Source: Larimichthys crocea
Taxonomy: Eukaryota > Chordata > Actinopteri > Sciaenidae
NCBI RefSeq assembly: GCF_000972845.2
Contig: NC_040016.1
Location: forward strand, 12,296,701 to 12,360,700
Length of the DNA stretch: 64,000 nt
Reading direction: 5' to 3'
Positions 1 to 23,300 of the stretch are shown here, piece by piece. Each line of letters begins with the position of its first letter. Positions within the stretch are counted from its first letter, which is position 1. The notes below the pieces were generated by a model that saw nothing but the letters and a program-made list of their open reading frames with translations, made no database searches and was not told the origin of the DNA. The translations under genes were made by a program, and so were the position numbers.

Positions 1-296
1 TCGTTTCGTCGCTTTATAAACTCATTTCGGGAGCAACACAACAAAACGTCCTGCAACTCCTGCAAGCAAGCAAGCAGACCCGTCCGCTTAAACTCGTCTG
101 TGTTTGGCAGTCAAGTACGGGACTGAATGTACTTTTTGCATATGGGCGGCAATTGCGACCATAAAAACACATTCTTTTACAGCCTTTAAAGAAGGTGCGT
201 AAAAAGAAAAAAAAAAACGCTCCTGCAGCCAAAAGCCGTGAGTTTTTAAACCTTCCTGACTTTGATCGAGTAAGAAGTGGCACATGTAAAAAAGAA

Positions 297-327
<31 letters not shown>

Positions 328-442
328 AAAAAACAAACAAAAAAACGCCAAAAATAATCGAGGCCAGCAGTATTTTAACGCGTAAAGTCGGGCACTCACT
401 ACACAACATCCCCCTGCGTCCATCACTTGCGCAATCGATCTT

Positions 443-444
<2 letters not shown>

Positions 445-482
<38 letters not shown>

Positions 483-527
483 TTGCAGTGATAACAGGTC
501 CACCGAAGTGGAGAACCGAGTGTCTGC

Positions 528-559
<32 letters not shown>
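445..559. repeat. Opposed T37 and A31 homopolymers
   Basis: A run of T (445-481) and a run of A (529-559) are separated by 47 bp, which could fold back on each other. Lysine- or phenylalanine-rich frames through them are artefacts of the homopolymers. Run lengths at this scale are unreliable in most assemblies. Confidence 0.9.
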
Positions 560-561
<2 letters not shown>

Positions 562-766
562 TTACCAAGTGAGGACAAAGGCGAAGAGGAACAACACAGG
601 TGCAAATGCTCTGCTTTCAAAGAAAAAAAAAAGAAAGGAAGAAAGAAAGAAAGAAAGAAAAAAAACAGCAGCTCAACATACATACATGCATTCAGGCTAT
701 AGGCTCCATGTTCAGCCTGAGTAATCCTGTTCATGCAGGCAGCGCCAAATGCAACAGTGAGAGCGC

Positions 767-793
767 AGAGAGAGAGAGAGAGAGAGAGAGAGG

Positions 794-838
<45 letters not shown>
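767..838 (+). repeat. Composite (AG)n-(GT)n-(GA)n microsatellite
   Basis: Three adjoining dinucleotide tracts: AG from 767, GT from about 796, and GA to 838. No gene overlaps them. Confidence 0.95.
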
Positions 839-848
839 TTGAACTTAC

Positions 849-1115
849 CTTGAGTCGGTTTGCAGTTTTACCTGGAAGTTCACACAGTCAGCTCACTTTG
901 TGCTCCTGCACAACTATGAAAATGTTAGTGTATCGACCGTCTCATTGGTTGGAATGAAAGAGTAAACTCTCTCTCTCCCTCCCTCCCCCCTCTCTCTCTC
1001 TCTCTCTCACTCTCTCTCTCCCCCTCTCTCTGTCTCGCTCTCTCTCTCTCTCTCTCTCTCCCTCCTCCTCCTCTAATCGGAAATGTGTGTGATCCCTCCA
1101 GACGTCCAGTCACGA
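849..1115 (-). promoter_or_regulatory. Possible promoter and non-coding first exon of a gene to the left
   Basis: On minus, CTCAAG followed by GTAAGTTC (donor GT at 848-847) is a near-perfect 5' splice site, and a second one, TTCCAG then GTAAAAC, lies about 25 nt upstream. A CCAAT box (CCAACCAATGAG, about 939-950) precedes it, and a CT/GA-rich tract lies at 965-1072. This would suit a TATA-less promoter and untranslated exon whose gene runs leftward out of the window. No coding sequence supports it. Confidence 0.25.
965..1072 (+). repeat. CT-rich low-complexity tract
   Basis: Interrupted (CT)n with short C runs and CTCC triplets. It yields only Arg/Glu-type frames on minus. Confidence 0.9.
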
Positions 1116-3466
1116 ATACCCCAGTTGCAGTATAATTGGGGGGTTGTAGCTGAAGCAGTATGCATTACATACTTTCTCTATTAAAGCATGTTTCAAGAAA
1201 GAACGAGGGTAGGAGGGTTGAAAGAGGACCCCGCCCCGAAAATCTCACCGGACCACCCACTTGAGAGAGAGAGGGAGAGGAGAGGGAGAGACGGGCATCA
1301 GACAGGAGGGCAGAGTCTGGTTCCGGGGTTCCCAAAGTGGGGTCTGGGGGGGCTGGGAAGTTCCCCACAGAAAAAGAAGAAGAAAAAGAAGAAATAGAAG
1401 TATTTCATTTTGCTTCAGTAGAAATGATGGTGAGATCAGACTGTCTAGACTGTTTCGAGCAGAGGTTTCACTCTCTCCCTGCTGTTAGATCCCCACCTAC
1501 ATTGTGAGAGATTCTGTCACTCATAACAAAGGACAGAAGTATCAAATGGGGGGTTCCTGAACAGAAAAAAAAAAAAGTCTGCAGGGCAGCCATCTGATGT
1601 GCATTTGTTTTTTGTTTTTTGTTTTTTTTCTGTAAGATCGACTCCAGTTTGGCTCTTTTTTTTATTTTTTTATCATGGAAACCTGCAGTAGAAGTGAGCA
1701 GTAAAAGCACAGATATATATGTGAGCAAAAGGACAAATAACCATTTTCATTTCCTTTTGCAGAACATAAAAAAGACAGTCGTTTATATATTAATTATTCT
1801 ATTATTCTATTGTGCATGTGTGTATATATAATTTTTCATATATTAATAAAACATGTTCCATGGCTCTGTGTAGCTTTATGCTTTACATGCTGGTTCAGTC
1901 TGGCCGAATTATACCTTAAATATGTTCTTTCAAGAGGTAACTTTGGTAAATTTGCACAAACTGATAAATACAGATGGAAATATTTGAACCACAGTGAATA
2001 CACATTCCAGGGACGGCTAATGCTGGACCGCTCATGGAGTCATGTCAGGTGAGCGTGCTGGCATGAGACCAACATATAAAGCTTTAAGTTACACAAGATG
2101 AAACGGAGGGACTGGATTTGAACGGTTTATAATGTCAGTTTCATAACAGATTAGATATCCTGCGAGAGCTGGATATTAGATCTCATCAAAATGTTGAATT
2201 CAGAGACACAATGTTTATCTCACACAAATATCCATAAAACAAAATAACAATGAAACTGTTTGCAGATGTTTGTGGCAGCATTTATTAAAAAGTTTTAGTC
2301 AGATTTCTCCGAAGCATCAGTTGCTGAGAACTGGGTAGTCATATATGAATTTGATTTGTCATCCAGTATAAATATTACTAAATGAAAGTGAACAGAATGA
2401 GAATCATAACTGTCAAACGCTGCATACAGCAAGAGGATAATTGGCCCTTATTAGCTGGAAGGAACATGTTCAACACTTCAGAACTGTTATTTTATATTTC
2501 TAAAAAAAAATTAGAAAATGTCAGACAAAAGAAGAAATGTTGGTGTGAAAATTTCCAAGAGACAGAAACACAGAGATAGAATAAGACAGAGAGGGGTGGG
2601 GGGGTTTGCATGAGAGAGAAATTGTATGTATGTGTGAGAGAGAGTTCAGTGGCCTTCTGCAGGCTGGTGTGTCTGAGATTCGGTTGGACTCTGATCTTGA
2701 GGTTTATTTAAGCTGAATTCCGTGGGCTCATCAGGACCGGGTTACAAAAATCCTCCTATAGAACTAGAAAGAATGTGCAGCGCATACAGTTCTGCATAAG
2801 GCACAAAGGCATGTCTTTAGAGGTGGGGGCAGGCATCAAAAGACAGGCAGAGGAGGGATTTCTTTAGAGGCTGGGGGCAAAGAAGGTATTTCGGAGCTCC
2901 ATTCAATGCCAGGGAGAGAGGAGGGGAGGCGTACAGTTTTGTGGTAAAGGGTGCATTCCCGGGGGATGCAGGAAACTTAAAATGTGTGCCGTAAACCCCC
3001 CCCACACCTCCACTGTTATGAGAAGTTACTTAACTCCAGTTATTCTCCTCTGAACCTGAGGGGCTAAAATTAGTTTTTATCCCGACATCCTTTTTTTTCC
3101 CCCTAATTTTTGATGTATAAATAACAGAAAATTGTCAAACAAAGTCCTCATATTTAGCACAACATTTAACAATTTGTTTATAATGCACTGTAATGTAGCT
3201 GTAAGCAGATACAAGTGTCTATTAATTATTTGTCAACTGTAACTCCTCCTGTGGTCATAACCGGAGGCTGCTGAATAAATGAAAATATAGGAAGACACAG
3301 TTTTAATAATATAAAATATGTCTTTATAGAAGAAGTTAGAATTGCTGATAAATAGTTTACACTCCAACACCTCTCTAACTATATTATATTGCGTAATGAA
3401 CCACTTACTAAATGTTTGTATACTGCTTATTAATGCTAAATAAGGGGCCTAAATAAAAAGTGTGCA
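1116..3466. other. Intergenic DNA, no gene recognised
   Basis: I see GA-rich and A/T-rich patches (for example 1262-1290 and 1565-1680) but no splice-flanked exon, domain or identified repeat. Open frames such as 2817-3005 on minus encode nothing recognisable. Confidence 0.5.
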
Positions 3467-3909
3467 TTTATTACGTTATGATAAATTTTCTCTGCGTGAC
3501 TTCTTTGCATTATTTTGCATTTCAGCGTCTGTGATCATGTTTTGGGAATAAAAACATTTTCTGCTCATTCTATCTGCTCGGTTTTGGCTGCTTGTAACAA
3601 TTATTTCATGACCCTATTGATGCATTTAAAGTTTGTTTATCTGGCTGAAAAGATTCACAAAATACAAATGCACATGAAAATGAAAGATACACTAACAAAT
3701 TACTGTGCTATCTTTGCAATTTCTCCAAGAATGAGTCTTTTTTATGATATAGTAATGTAACATGTATAATAAAATCTGAATATACATCTTTATGTACTAT
3801 TACTAATACATCTGAGAAGACAAATATGTATATGGTTAAGTGAATAACTGGTCTTGTGGGCTTATGACAGCAGATTTGATCAGTCCCTGTTGGATGGCAT
3901 TGTGTGCCT
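3467..3909 (-). other. mst1: Probable mst1 3'UTR
   Basis: This is the sequence downstream of the mst1 TAG at 3910-3912 on the minus strand. The first clear AATAAA on that strand is at 3467-3472 (TTTATT on plus), which would give a 3'UTR of about 440 nt. No competing gene or repeat was seen. The true end is inferred, and a variant signal could be used earlier. Confidence 0.4.
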
Positions 3910-15241
<11,332 letters not shown>

Positions 15242-15600
15242 GGTTTGTGGTCAAATAGTTGTCTTATAACGCTGGATGAAAAGTCACACTGAGGTCTCTT
15301 TCTTTCTTCTGGCGAGTTTGTGGTGTTACATGCATCTGATAGTGTGAAAACCAACCAAAAAAAAAAAAAGTCCAGTATGACGTTTAGAAATCCGCACAGA
15401 GAAAAAAAAAAAGCAGAAAACATAAAACACAGCCACCCACACGGGAACACTGAGCCCTTACTCAAACAGAGGCCCTAATCCCCAAAACACAGCCAATCAA
15501 TAGGAGTATTAATCATTAATCAGGAGTGGCACATCAGTCCTGGTTCATGCACTTTTTTCATGATATCAAGGCAACAGTGAACCGACGATTTCACCAAACA
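15242..15600 (-). promoter_or_regulatory. mst1 promoter region with HNF1-like palindrome and CCAAT box
   Basis: The region lies directly upstream of the mst1 start codon. At 15508-15520 there is an ATTAATCATTAAT element that matches the HNF1 consensus GTTAATNATTAAC at 11 of 13 positions, about 270 bp before the ATG. A CCAAT pentamer is at 15493-15497. MST1 is made mainly by hepatocytes, so a liver-factor site is plausible. I see no well-placed TATA box. The transcription start and any binding are inferred. Confidence 0.45.
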
Positions 15601-16936
15601 TTTTGTATGAAAATTACTAAAAAACTAACAAAAAAACGCAGACAGTCTCAGGTGGTTTGCTGTCAAAATAAAAGCACTTCTCCTCACAGACGCTAGACGT
15701 CAGTAGAATAATTTCCAGAGTTTTTTTTTTCTGTGTTTCCAGTTTTCCGGGAAATAAAGTGAAACTGCAGCTGGTTCAAGACAGGTCCTGTTTTATTTTG
15801 CAGGTTTTTAAATAAATAAATAAATCAGCGGTTCATTATTTAAACCTGGAACAAGGTAAGAGGATTTAAGGTTTTTATCATCGTGAGCAACAAGTATCGA
15901 TGTTACAAATAAAATGATCTAATCTGGACTTTGATCCGCGCTGTTCAGCTGTGCACAGACTCTGCAGTGTTTGTTACTCTCACGGTGAACTGGAAGACAG
16001 TCTGCAGAGGACTACAATAAAACAACAGTAAAAAGTTGTTTAAGACGCGCAGGGAGTGTGGACAAATAAATAGGAACATGCAAAACGCTGCAGTTTAACA
16101 GAAACAAAAGTCTTTGTGGAGAAACCTGCAGTGTTTAACTTGAAACTGTGCCAGATAGCAGTGGATTAGATAGACTGCATGAACACACATGACAGGGACT
16201 CCTACCTGACTTACTTGTATACTATTTGCTTTTGTCGTATTTGACACTGTTTGCTCTAAACGGAACAAACTTGAAGTACTTGTACTTGAATTAAATATTT
16301 AACAGGGTCACACGTTACTTGGAGTCGTTTTGTATGCTGCTTATAAATGCTAAACGCAATGTGTTGTGTTTAAGGACACTGTCCTTACAAAAAAGGAGAA
16401 GAAACCTTAAGAGCATAATACTTAAAAATAACAGTTTCGTTGTCAGTTTACATATAATGTTTGTAATTTTACAGAATTTTGTATAGACAGTATACAAAAA
16501 CAAACAAACAAACAGAAAACTACTGTAAAAATGTAGTTATTTTTCATAATTGTGTTTTGTTGCTGTTGTTTGTGTGTTTGTGTTGTTTGAAGTTATTATA
16601 AGTACAATTGATTTTTTTTACTACAGTCAGAATATAAATTAAGGTTCAAAGCTCAAGCTGACATTTTTAATATGCAGGTCATTTATCATTTAATTATATA
16701 AAACAAAAAAAAAAGTAGCAAATTCTCACATTTGAGAAACCTGCTCAGTACTTCAGTTTGCAGCGTCCTCTCAATATATAAATAAGCTTTGCTTTCTTTC
16801 GCCACAGTGGCAGAAGAAGCATTAAGATCCTTTGAGTGGTTCTAAAAGTAGATACAGTCAGAATTTAACTTTGCTAAAAGCACAGACCATGGTTTGTCTG
16901 TTCAGAAGTCTGATTTCTGACATTTTCCCGTTCAGG
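15601..16936. other. Divergent intergenic region and putative abhd14b 5' leader
   Basis: This segment separates the two divergently transcribed genes. Near 16806 a pyrimidine-rich stretch ending in CCACAG resembles a splice acceptor. A second acceptor-like TTCCCGTTCAG ends at 16935, directly before the abhd14b ATG, so a non-coding first exon further upstream is likely. Otherwise the DNA is AT-rich, with short homopolymers and no coding signal. Confidence 0.35.
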
Positions 16937-19850
16937 ATGTCGGCTGTGAAGATGACAGAGGGGAGTGTGCAGCTGGAGAGCTGCAAAGCGCCACTCTTCT
17001 ACAGACAAAGTGAACCTGCCACGGGGGAAGTAAAGATGTCAGTTTTACTCCTTCACGGCATCCGTTTCTCTTCAGAAAACTGGCTCAGCATCGGCACTCT
17101 GGACACTCTGGCCAAAGCAGGCTGCCGTGCTGTTGCCATCGACCTGCCAGGTGAGTCTAAAGATGAACATTCTTGATGTTTTTCACCACTTTGCACACGT
17201 CTAGACCACCAACCTACACAGCAGGCAACAGGGCCCTAAACCCCTGTGTGTCTGTCTTTCAGAGATGATCTCTACCTTTGTTATGCTCCGAGAAGCTTTT
17301 TCCGAAATAGGGCTATGTTTCATTTAGTTGTTTAGTCATTAAATCATTCTCTGTATGTCTGTCACTGTGCAGTACTGACAACTATCACTGGATTACTTTG
17401 ATATTCAAGAAAACTTAAAAACGGGACGATTCATAGGCAAGTTCTGGAGTTAAAAGAAGCACCTATTTTCTGATTTCTAAGCTGATTTATGGACATTTAT
17501 TCACGTTAAAGATATACTCTGTAAAATGTAAGTCATGCCGTTTTAAAAATATGTGTATTGTGTCTGCGCTTGCTATTTTTGATGCAAACTGGAGCAAACT
17601 GGCGCTAAGGGTTTTAAAGTTCCTTAAATACCTCTGTGAGCTTTAGGTCACTGCTGCAGCACAGAATGCTGACGGCGTTGGTAAGCAGACAAACAATAAC
17701 TAACTTCTTGTTGTTTTTAGAACACTTGCATGCGCCTGTCCCCTTTCACCCCGTGCAGTATCTTTGCTTCACCCTTCATATCTCAGTTTGAAAACCTCTG
17801 GTTCACCTCTAACAAATGTGAACTCTGTCTGTCCACAGGACTCGGTCGGTCCAAGTCAGCCGAGGCCCCGGCAGAGGTTGGACAACTGGCCCCTGCAGGT
17901 TTCCTGAAAGAAGTGTGTGAGAAGCTGAGCCTGAGCCCGGTGGTGGTGATCAGCCCATCTCTTAGTGGGATGTACTCTCTCCCCTTCCTCCTCCAGCACC
18001 AGGCCCTGATACGAGCCTACATCCCTGTGGCTCCCATCTGCACTGACAAATTCACAGCAGAGCAGTACCACAGTGTACAGGTACAGTCTCATATGCCTGT
18101 ACCTTACTGTATTACTCCTTTGTAGTTTGCAAACCTTTTTTCACAGTATGTGTGCTCTTCATTTCCTCTTCATAACAACCGTGAATGTCAACCCCATTTT
18201 CCATCACCTGCTTCAATCCTTTCAAAAAGAAGGAAAGATTTTTTTTTTTTATGTGACTTTATACTTTCACGGACGCTGTTGGCTTTTTATCCAACTCACA
18301 ACTATTTCAACATAAAAAATTTTAAGATGGCAAACCAAGTGAAGGCGCATTATGCATGAAGGAGACGTGTTTCTTACTGGAAAGTAGTTCCCCCTTTTAG
18401 GAGCAAGTGCACACAAAGTAACAAGGGGAAACTATTGTAAGAGAAGAGCAATGACACAATATCAAGGTGTGATTCTAATAGAAACATAACTAAATACTAT
18501 TCTGCATAATGAGTACTTTTATGCTTTAAGTACATTTAACAGACCAGTTAAGTTTGAGTGGTCATGTGTTGTATTACTTACCCGTAAAAACAGTTGCATT
18601 ATGTGTTCTGTGTCTCTGGAGGAAGCTGACAAAGTAACCCCGATGATGACATAGTGATGTGATCATCGGCCTGATATACAAACTGTAACAAAAAGACACC
18701 ATTAAGCTGCATAAAGGAAAGCATGACCTCTTAAATGTGATGTCAACAAAGGGTAGAAGTGTTAACAAGTGAAAGGTGGGTTGTCTGACAGAGGTAGAAG
18801 ATGCAGTGTTAGTTCAAATACGTATTTTTAGGTAGTTTCTTCTTGAACTTGATTGTTCAAGTGAAAAGTGGCACAAACAGTCATATATGGGGTGAGTCAG
18901 AAGCACTGCTGATGAAGTATTCTGGCGCTTTAATTCAAGCTGAACCATTGGTGGTATAGAGAATGGACGTCATATCTGTGACGTCACACTTAACTCTGCA
19001 AGTGAGTTAAATAGAGATTCAGCCTCAGTGCAGTTGTCATATTAGCTATAGAGACCAAAACTGTTTTTTGTACCAGGCTGTAAACATGTTTATTTCTGCT
19101 GTGAAGTTGGACATTTTAATATAGGGGCTTATGGAGATTGACTTGTTCCGTACTCAGCCTCAAGTGCAGTTTTTGGCACTTCTGCCAGGCTTCACTTCAC
19201 AGCCACAGAGGTTACCGCTTGGCTGAACTCGTCACCATTGCTTCAGTTTGGACCGTTTTTTGTTTAATCTCGTCTTCTAAGACCTTCGGCTTTCTGTACA
19301 TGCTGGAGTACCCCTTTAATGCAGCACTTTCACTTTGTATTGGAGTATATTTATGCCGACGTATTGGGACTTTGTGACACAGCTGATAAAAGCTAATATC
19401 AAGGACTACTCTGTTCTTACTCTTTTATTTACTTTACTTTTATTCTTACTGACATCCTGACACATAAATAAGTCACACCTAATATAAATAAAAAGCTCGG
19501 CTCTTATCTTTTTATAAGACCTGTTTGAATTTTTTTTAAACTTGAGGTAAAATGTGGGGCAACTAGAAAATCCCTTTAGCTATGGCTTTGAATTTCATAA
19601 CAAACTTTAATGAAAAAAGAGAGACGACTCTGGAGATGATTCATCGAGGGGTCTCTTTGTGTCTTTGCAGGTCCCATCGCTGATTGTTTACGGTGACCAG
19701 GACACTCAGCTCGGAGAACTGTCACTCAGCAACCTGAGAAATCTGGCCAATCACAGCGTGGTGGTGATGAAAGGAGCGGGTCACGCCTGTTACCTGGACG
19801 ACCCGGACACTTGGCACAAAGCTCTCACAGACTTCCTTAATACTCTGTGA
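16937..19850 (+). CDS. abhd14b: ABHD14B-type alpha/beta hydrolase, three coding exons, complete
   Basis: Small cytosolic and nuclear alpha/beta-hydrolase. Human ABHD14B is reported to act as a lysine deacetylase that passes the acetyl group to CoA. Coding exons are 16937-17150, 17839-18080 and 19671-19850: 636 nt, 211 residues plus TGA, against 210 in human. Visible motifs are [13 protein letters not shown] (oxyanion loop, His40-Gly41), the nucleophile motif [13 protein letters not shown] with Ser112, VAPICTDK, the acid motif YGDQD (161-163) and [10 protein letters not shown] with catalytic His190. The start at 16937 follows an acceptor-like TTCAG. An in-frame ATG at 16889 would add 16 residues, but that stretch looks intronic. 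No membrane segment is present, which argues against the paralogue ABHD14A. The gene is divergent from mst1 and convergent with cacna2d2. Confidence 0.93.
18960..19225 (+). repeat. Interspersed repeat in abhd14b intron 2
   Basis: The stretch contains CAGCCTCAAGTGCAGTTTTT followed by GGCACTTCTGCC and AGAGGTTACCGCTTGGC, preceded by TATGGAGATTGACTTG. I recognise this arrangement as a common fish genome repeat. No coding content; the class was not determined. Confidence 0.5.
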
Positions 19851-19925
19851 AGCTCTTTGCTGTCTGTCAGTGGATTTTCAAAAATGAAAACTACATTATT
19901 TATTCATATTTTTAAATATGTCAGT

Positions 19926-19931
19926 AATAAA
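19926..19931 (+). terminator. abhd14b: abhd14b polyadenylation signal
   Basis: A canonical AATAAA lies 76 nt downstream of the abhd14b stop codon, on the coding strand. It is the first such hexamer and would give a very short 3'UTR. Confidence 0.65.
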
Positions 19932-19984
19932 ACTGTAAATCAAGACTTTTCTAATGATGAAAGGAGATGAGGTCCAAACTTCTA

Positions 19985-20240
19985 AAGGAATACTTTGACA
20001 TTTTGAGAAATACACTCATGCAGTCTGCTGATGAGAGTTAAATAAGAAGATTCATGTCTACATGTTAAAATATGAAGGTACTGCTAACAGCTGGCTAACT
20101 TAGCTTAGCATAAAGACTGGAAATAGTAGGGAACAGTTAGCCTGGCTCCATCCCAGACCAGCCCACCTAAACTCTAATTAACATGTTATAACTTTTATGC
20201 CATGAAAACTATTATAATTCATAGTAAAGCTGTTTTTATA
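19985..20240 (+). repeat. Teleost interspersed repeat family, member 2
   Basis: It begins GGAATACTTTGACATTTTG and includes CTAACTTAGCTTAGCATAAA followed by GACTGGAAA, then AGTTAGCCTGGCTC and AATTAACATGTTATAAC. It is the most complete plus-strand member here and lies just past the abhd14b poly-A site. Confidence 0.65.
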
Positions 20241-20355
20241 TATTTTATAATTAATTAAATAAACCTCCACCCGTGTCTGATTGAAAACAAAACAAACAAA
20301 CAAACAAACAAAAAAAACACCACACGCTGAAATGAAGTGAAAAATATGAACATTA

Positions 20356-23300
20356 TTTAATAACTGATTCTCTGTAATAAACAATTTGAAAATATTTTAC
20401 AAGGAGTCACAGACACAATATTTTACAAATTTTGCCCTCTTCTTCTTTTTTTTCATTTTTTAGCTTCATCTGTACAAAAGAATGGAGCGACATGGACCAG
20501 TGCCCAGAAAAGAAGGAGCTAAATCTTCCACGCACACCAACATTCACACTCACACACGTACAAGAAATAAAACAAAACTAAAAAATAAATTGAAAACATT
20601 TTGACTTCAGATCTCAAACTTATCAACAGTGCTGTATTCCTATATATATATTTTTTAACTTCACTTAAAATTCGACTGATTTTATTCTCTTTTTTTTTTT
20701 CTTCTTCTTCTCTAAATGTTGCTGTTATTTTTTCACACACTTGTCAAACATGGTCACATAGCACCAGACTACAGACTACAGAATCACATACACACGTGTC
20801 TTTCCCACAGAGACGCATCAACACAGATGCAGCGAGGGTCGGGAGGAGGCGTGAGGCTTTATGAAAACCATCCCCTACTTATTTTAGGGTTGCGTCCTAA
20901 AGCTGACCCCCCTCCCTCTGGTCCCCAAGCTGGTCCAATTTTCTATTTTTTCTTTTTTTCTTTATTTTTTTTTGGCAAAAGTAAATTTGTCGAACCACAG
21001 AAATCAGACGTGTGTCCCTTTAGAAGAGTTCCTTCGTCGGGATGCACACACAGACGTCACCACATGTTTCTTCCATGACCTTCTGTTTGACAGGCCCGTG
21101 CTGCTCTGTGGAGACCCACTCCCTGAGCTTGCCTCTGACATTCCACCCGCTCACCCCAAAAAAAGACACCTGGGGAAGTGACGTCCTTGGCTTACTTCTG
21201 CCTGGTGCTTGACATCTCCCAGCTGGGCATGAATTAAGTGTCTTTACATGTTTGTTTATAGGTGTGTGTGCATTATGTCTCGGTGCAGGTGCAAAAACCG
21301 TAGGCCTACATATTTAGTTTACGTGTGAGAGTGTAATGCGTACAGAGCCAGGAAAAGAGAGGAAGTTGCAGGGGGTACATTTCCACAGGCACGTGTAGCG
21401 CTCATTTACAGACAGTGGAAATAGGGATATACAGACAGAATTAATGGCACAGGACAGAGACAAACAGATGCCAGAAAAGCAAGACTGCATCCGGTCAGTA
21501 CTCAACACCGAAAGGAGCCAAATTGGAAACACACATCTTTGTTTTGTTTTTTTTTGTTCAGAGCCGTGCTGCAGTTACTGTGCCAGCATGTTTGTCACAT
21601 CAAATAGTACCAACAACTGTACAGAGTGTGTGTCGTTAAGGTTCAAATTGTCGTGTGAGTCATCCCACCTGAGCAACACATACAGTGAGGGGTTCGGGGT
21701 AGGTGTGAACATCGAAAAAGGTCGGAGGCTTTTTGAAATTTTGAAAAAAACTCCCACCTGCTTTCAAGCATTTAGTCAAAACAGGCATCAGTCAATAACA
21801 AATCATTCCAAGACGTAAAAATACAAAATTAGAGCTCACTACACTTACTGCAGAACATCGAGAAAATCCAGGGGGAGTGGATATTTTGAATCTATTCGTG
21901 TGTGTGGATGATGAGGAAAGTGGGGGGGGAAGGGTGTATAAGAGCTCCGCACTGTGTAACACTAAGGCATTTAGAGAGGCTTTTGTTAACTATGTTGCAT
22001 TTGAAGCAGAAAAACACTGATGAACTACACATTCTTTCGGACACCTCTGCTCCCATTGATTAATATTTAGGCTGATGGTTAAAGATGAATTGTTATTCAG
22101 TAAAATCCCTTCTTTTCTTTTTTTTCTTTTCTTGTAACAACAACAACACTGGATTTTGTCCGTTGCAACATAGTAACAGGAAAAACAGCTATGCTACCAC
22201 AACTGTCGTCCCTCAGACACCCGACAACTCAATGAAAAGACATTCCCCTTTGAGGGTTTTTCAACACAAACTAACACACATACATCCACACGCAAACACA
22301 TATGATTCAGGCAGAACTGTAGCAGTCCGGTGGCCCTAAAAATGCTCTACGGCCAGTTAAGTCGCTGTATACTGATAGTGTATCATAGCTCTCTATACAT
22401 GGCTTTGTAAAGGAACAGTATAGTAACTCCATATGATGGCAGTCAGATGGCTCTGGAGGGGTACAGCGACCACAGCCGAGAGGGCAAATACATTAAGCTA
22501 GAGCTCAGTTCCTTGGCTCTGTGTAAAGCAATTTCTATAGCCGACAGATTCAGTCTCACAGGCTCCAGTGTTATCCAAAGCCTCAAAGATGGCTGCTTTA
22601 TAAAGGTACTATACAGTAGCTCTACTCTACAGCCGATGTGGTCCAAAACAAAGTGCATCAAGGCACTATGAAACAGAGCGGCTCCTAAACATGGGAGTCT
22701 AAATGACTTTTCACATATCGTAATGATCAAATGATGAACTGTGACGGATTACAACCAGACTACTACTCGTACGTGATCACCATATTTAGTTGCCTCTTCT
22801 GCACTTCTGTTGGAAATGTCGATAAGCCCCTATCCCCCAGCAGCGAATGTTTTTTTGAAGGTTGAACAGCATCAGTCAAAGGTAATACGAGCCCCCCGAA
22901 AAAAGAAAATACCCGGAACTACTATGAGACGGTCATGAGGCAGAGATCTCGATGTGTCTGTCGTGTGAACAGAAGTAAAGCACATATACAAATCGTGATT
23001 AGGTTAGTAGAGGTTAGTGGAGAAGCCTCATGAGGATTGGCAGAGGTGAGCTTTCTCATCAGAGAGCACAGGGGTTTCTTTTTTCTTCTTCTTTTTTTTT
23101 TTACATCAGTCCAAACCAGAGGTCAGAATGGTCAATTGATCCGAGAGGACACTGAACGACATCAACAATGCTCCAGATCTGCAGAAACCGAACACTGATT
23201 CCATTATTATTATTATTATTTTTTTTTTACAGCTGTCACTAGCGTGTTAGTCAAACTACGCTAGCCTTAGATAGTAAATATGAGAGGAAAGTACTTCAAG

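Noticed and set aside
14..734. Overlapping open frames rich in Lys or Phe on both strands
   Set aside because: They are created by the A and T homopolymers; there is no domain, splice context or balanced composition.
16832..16936. N-terminal extension of abhd14b upstream of 16937
   Set aside because: It would need a non-ATG start or the ATG at 16889, and the stretch ends in a pyrimidine tract plus CAG typical of an intron end. The 211-residue form matches the family length.
22443..22730. 95-residue minus open frame downstream of cacna2d2
   Set aside because: No recognisable homology and no splice context. It lies in the probable 3'UTR, and a single open frame of this size is expected by chance.
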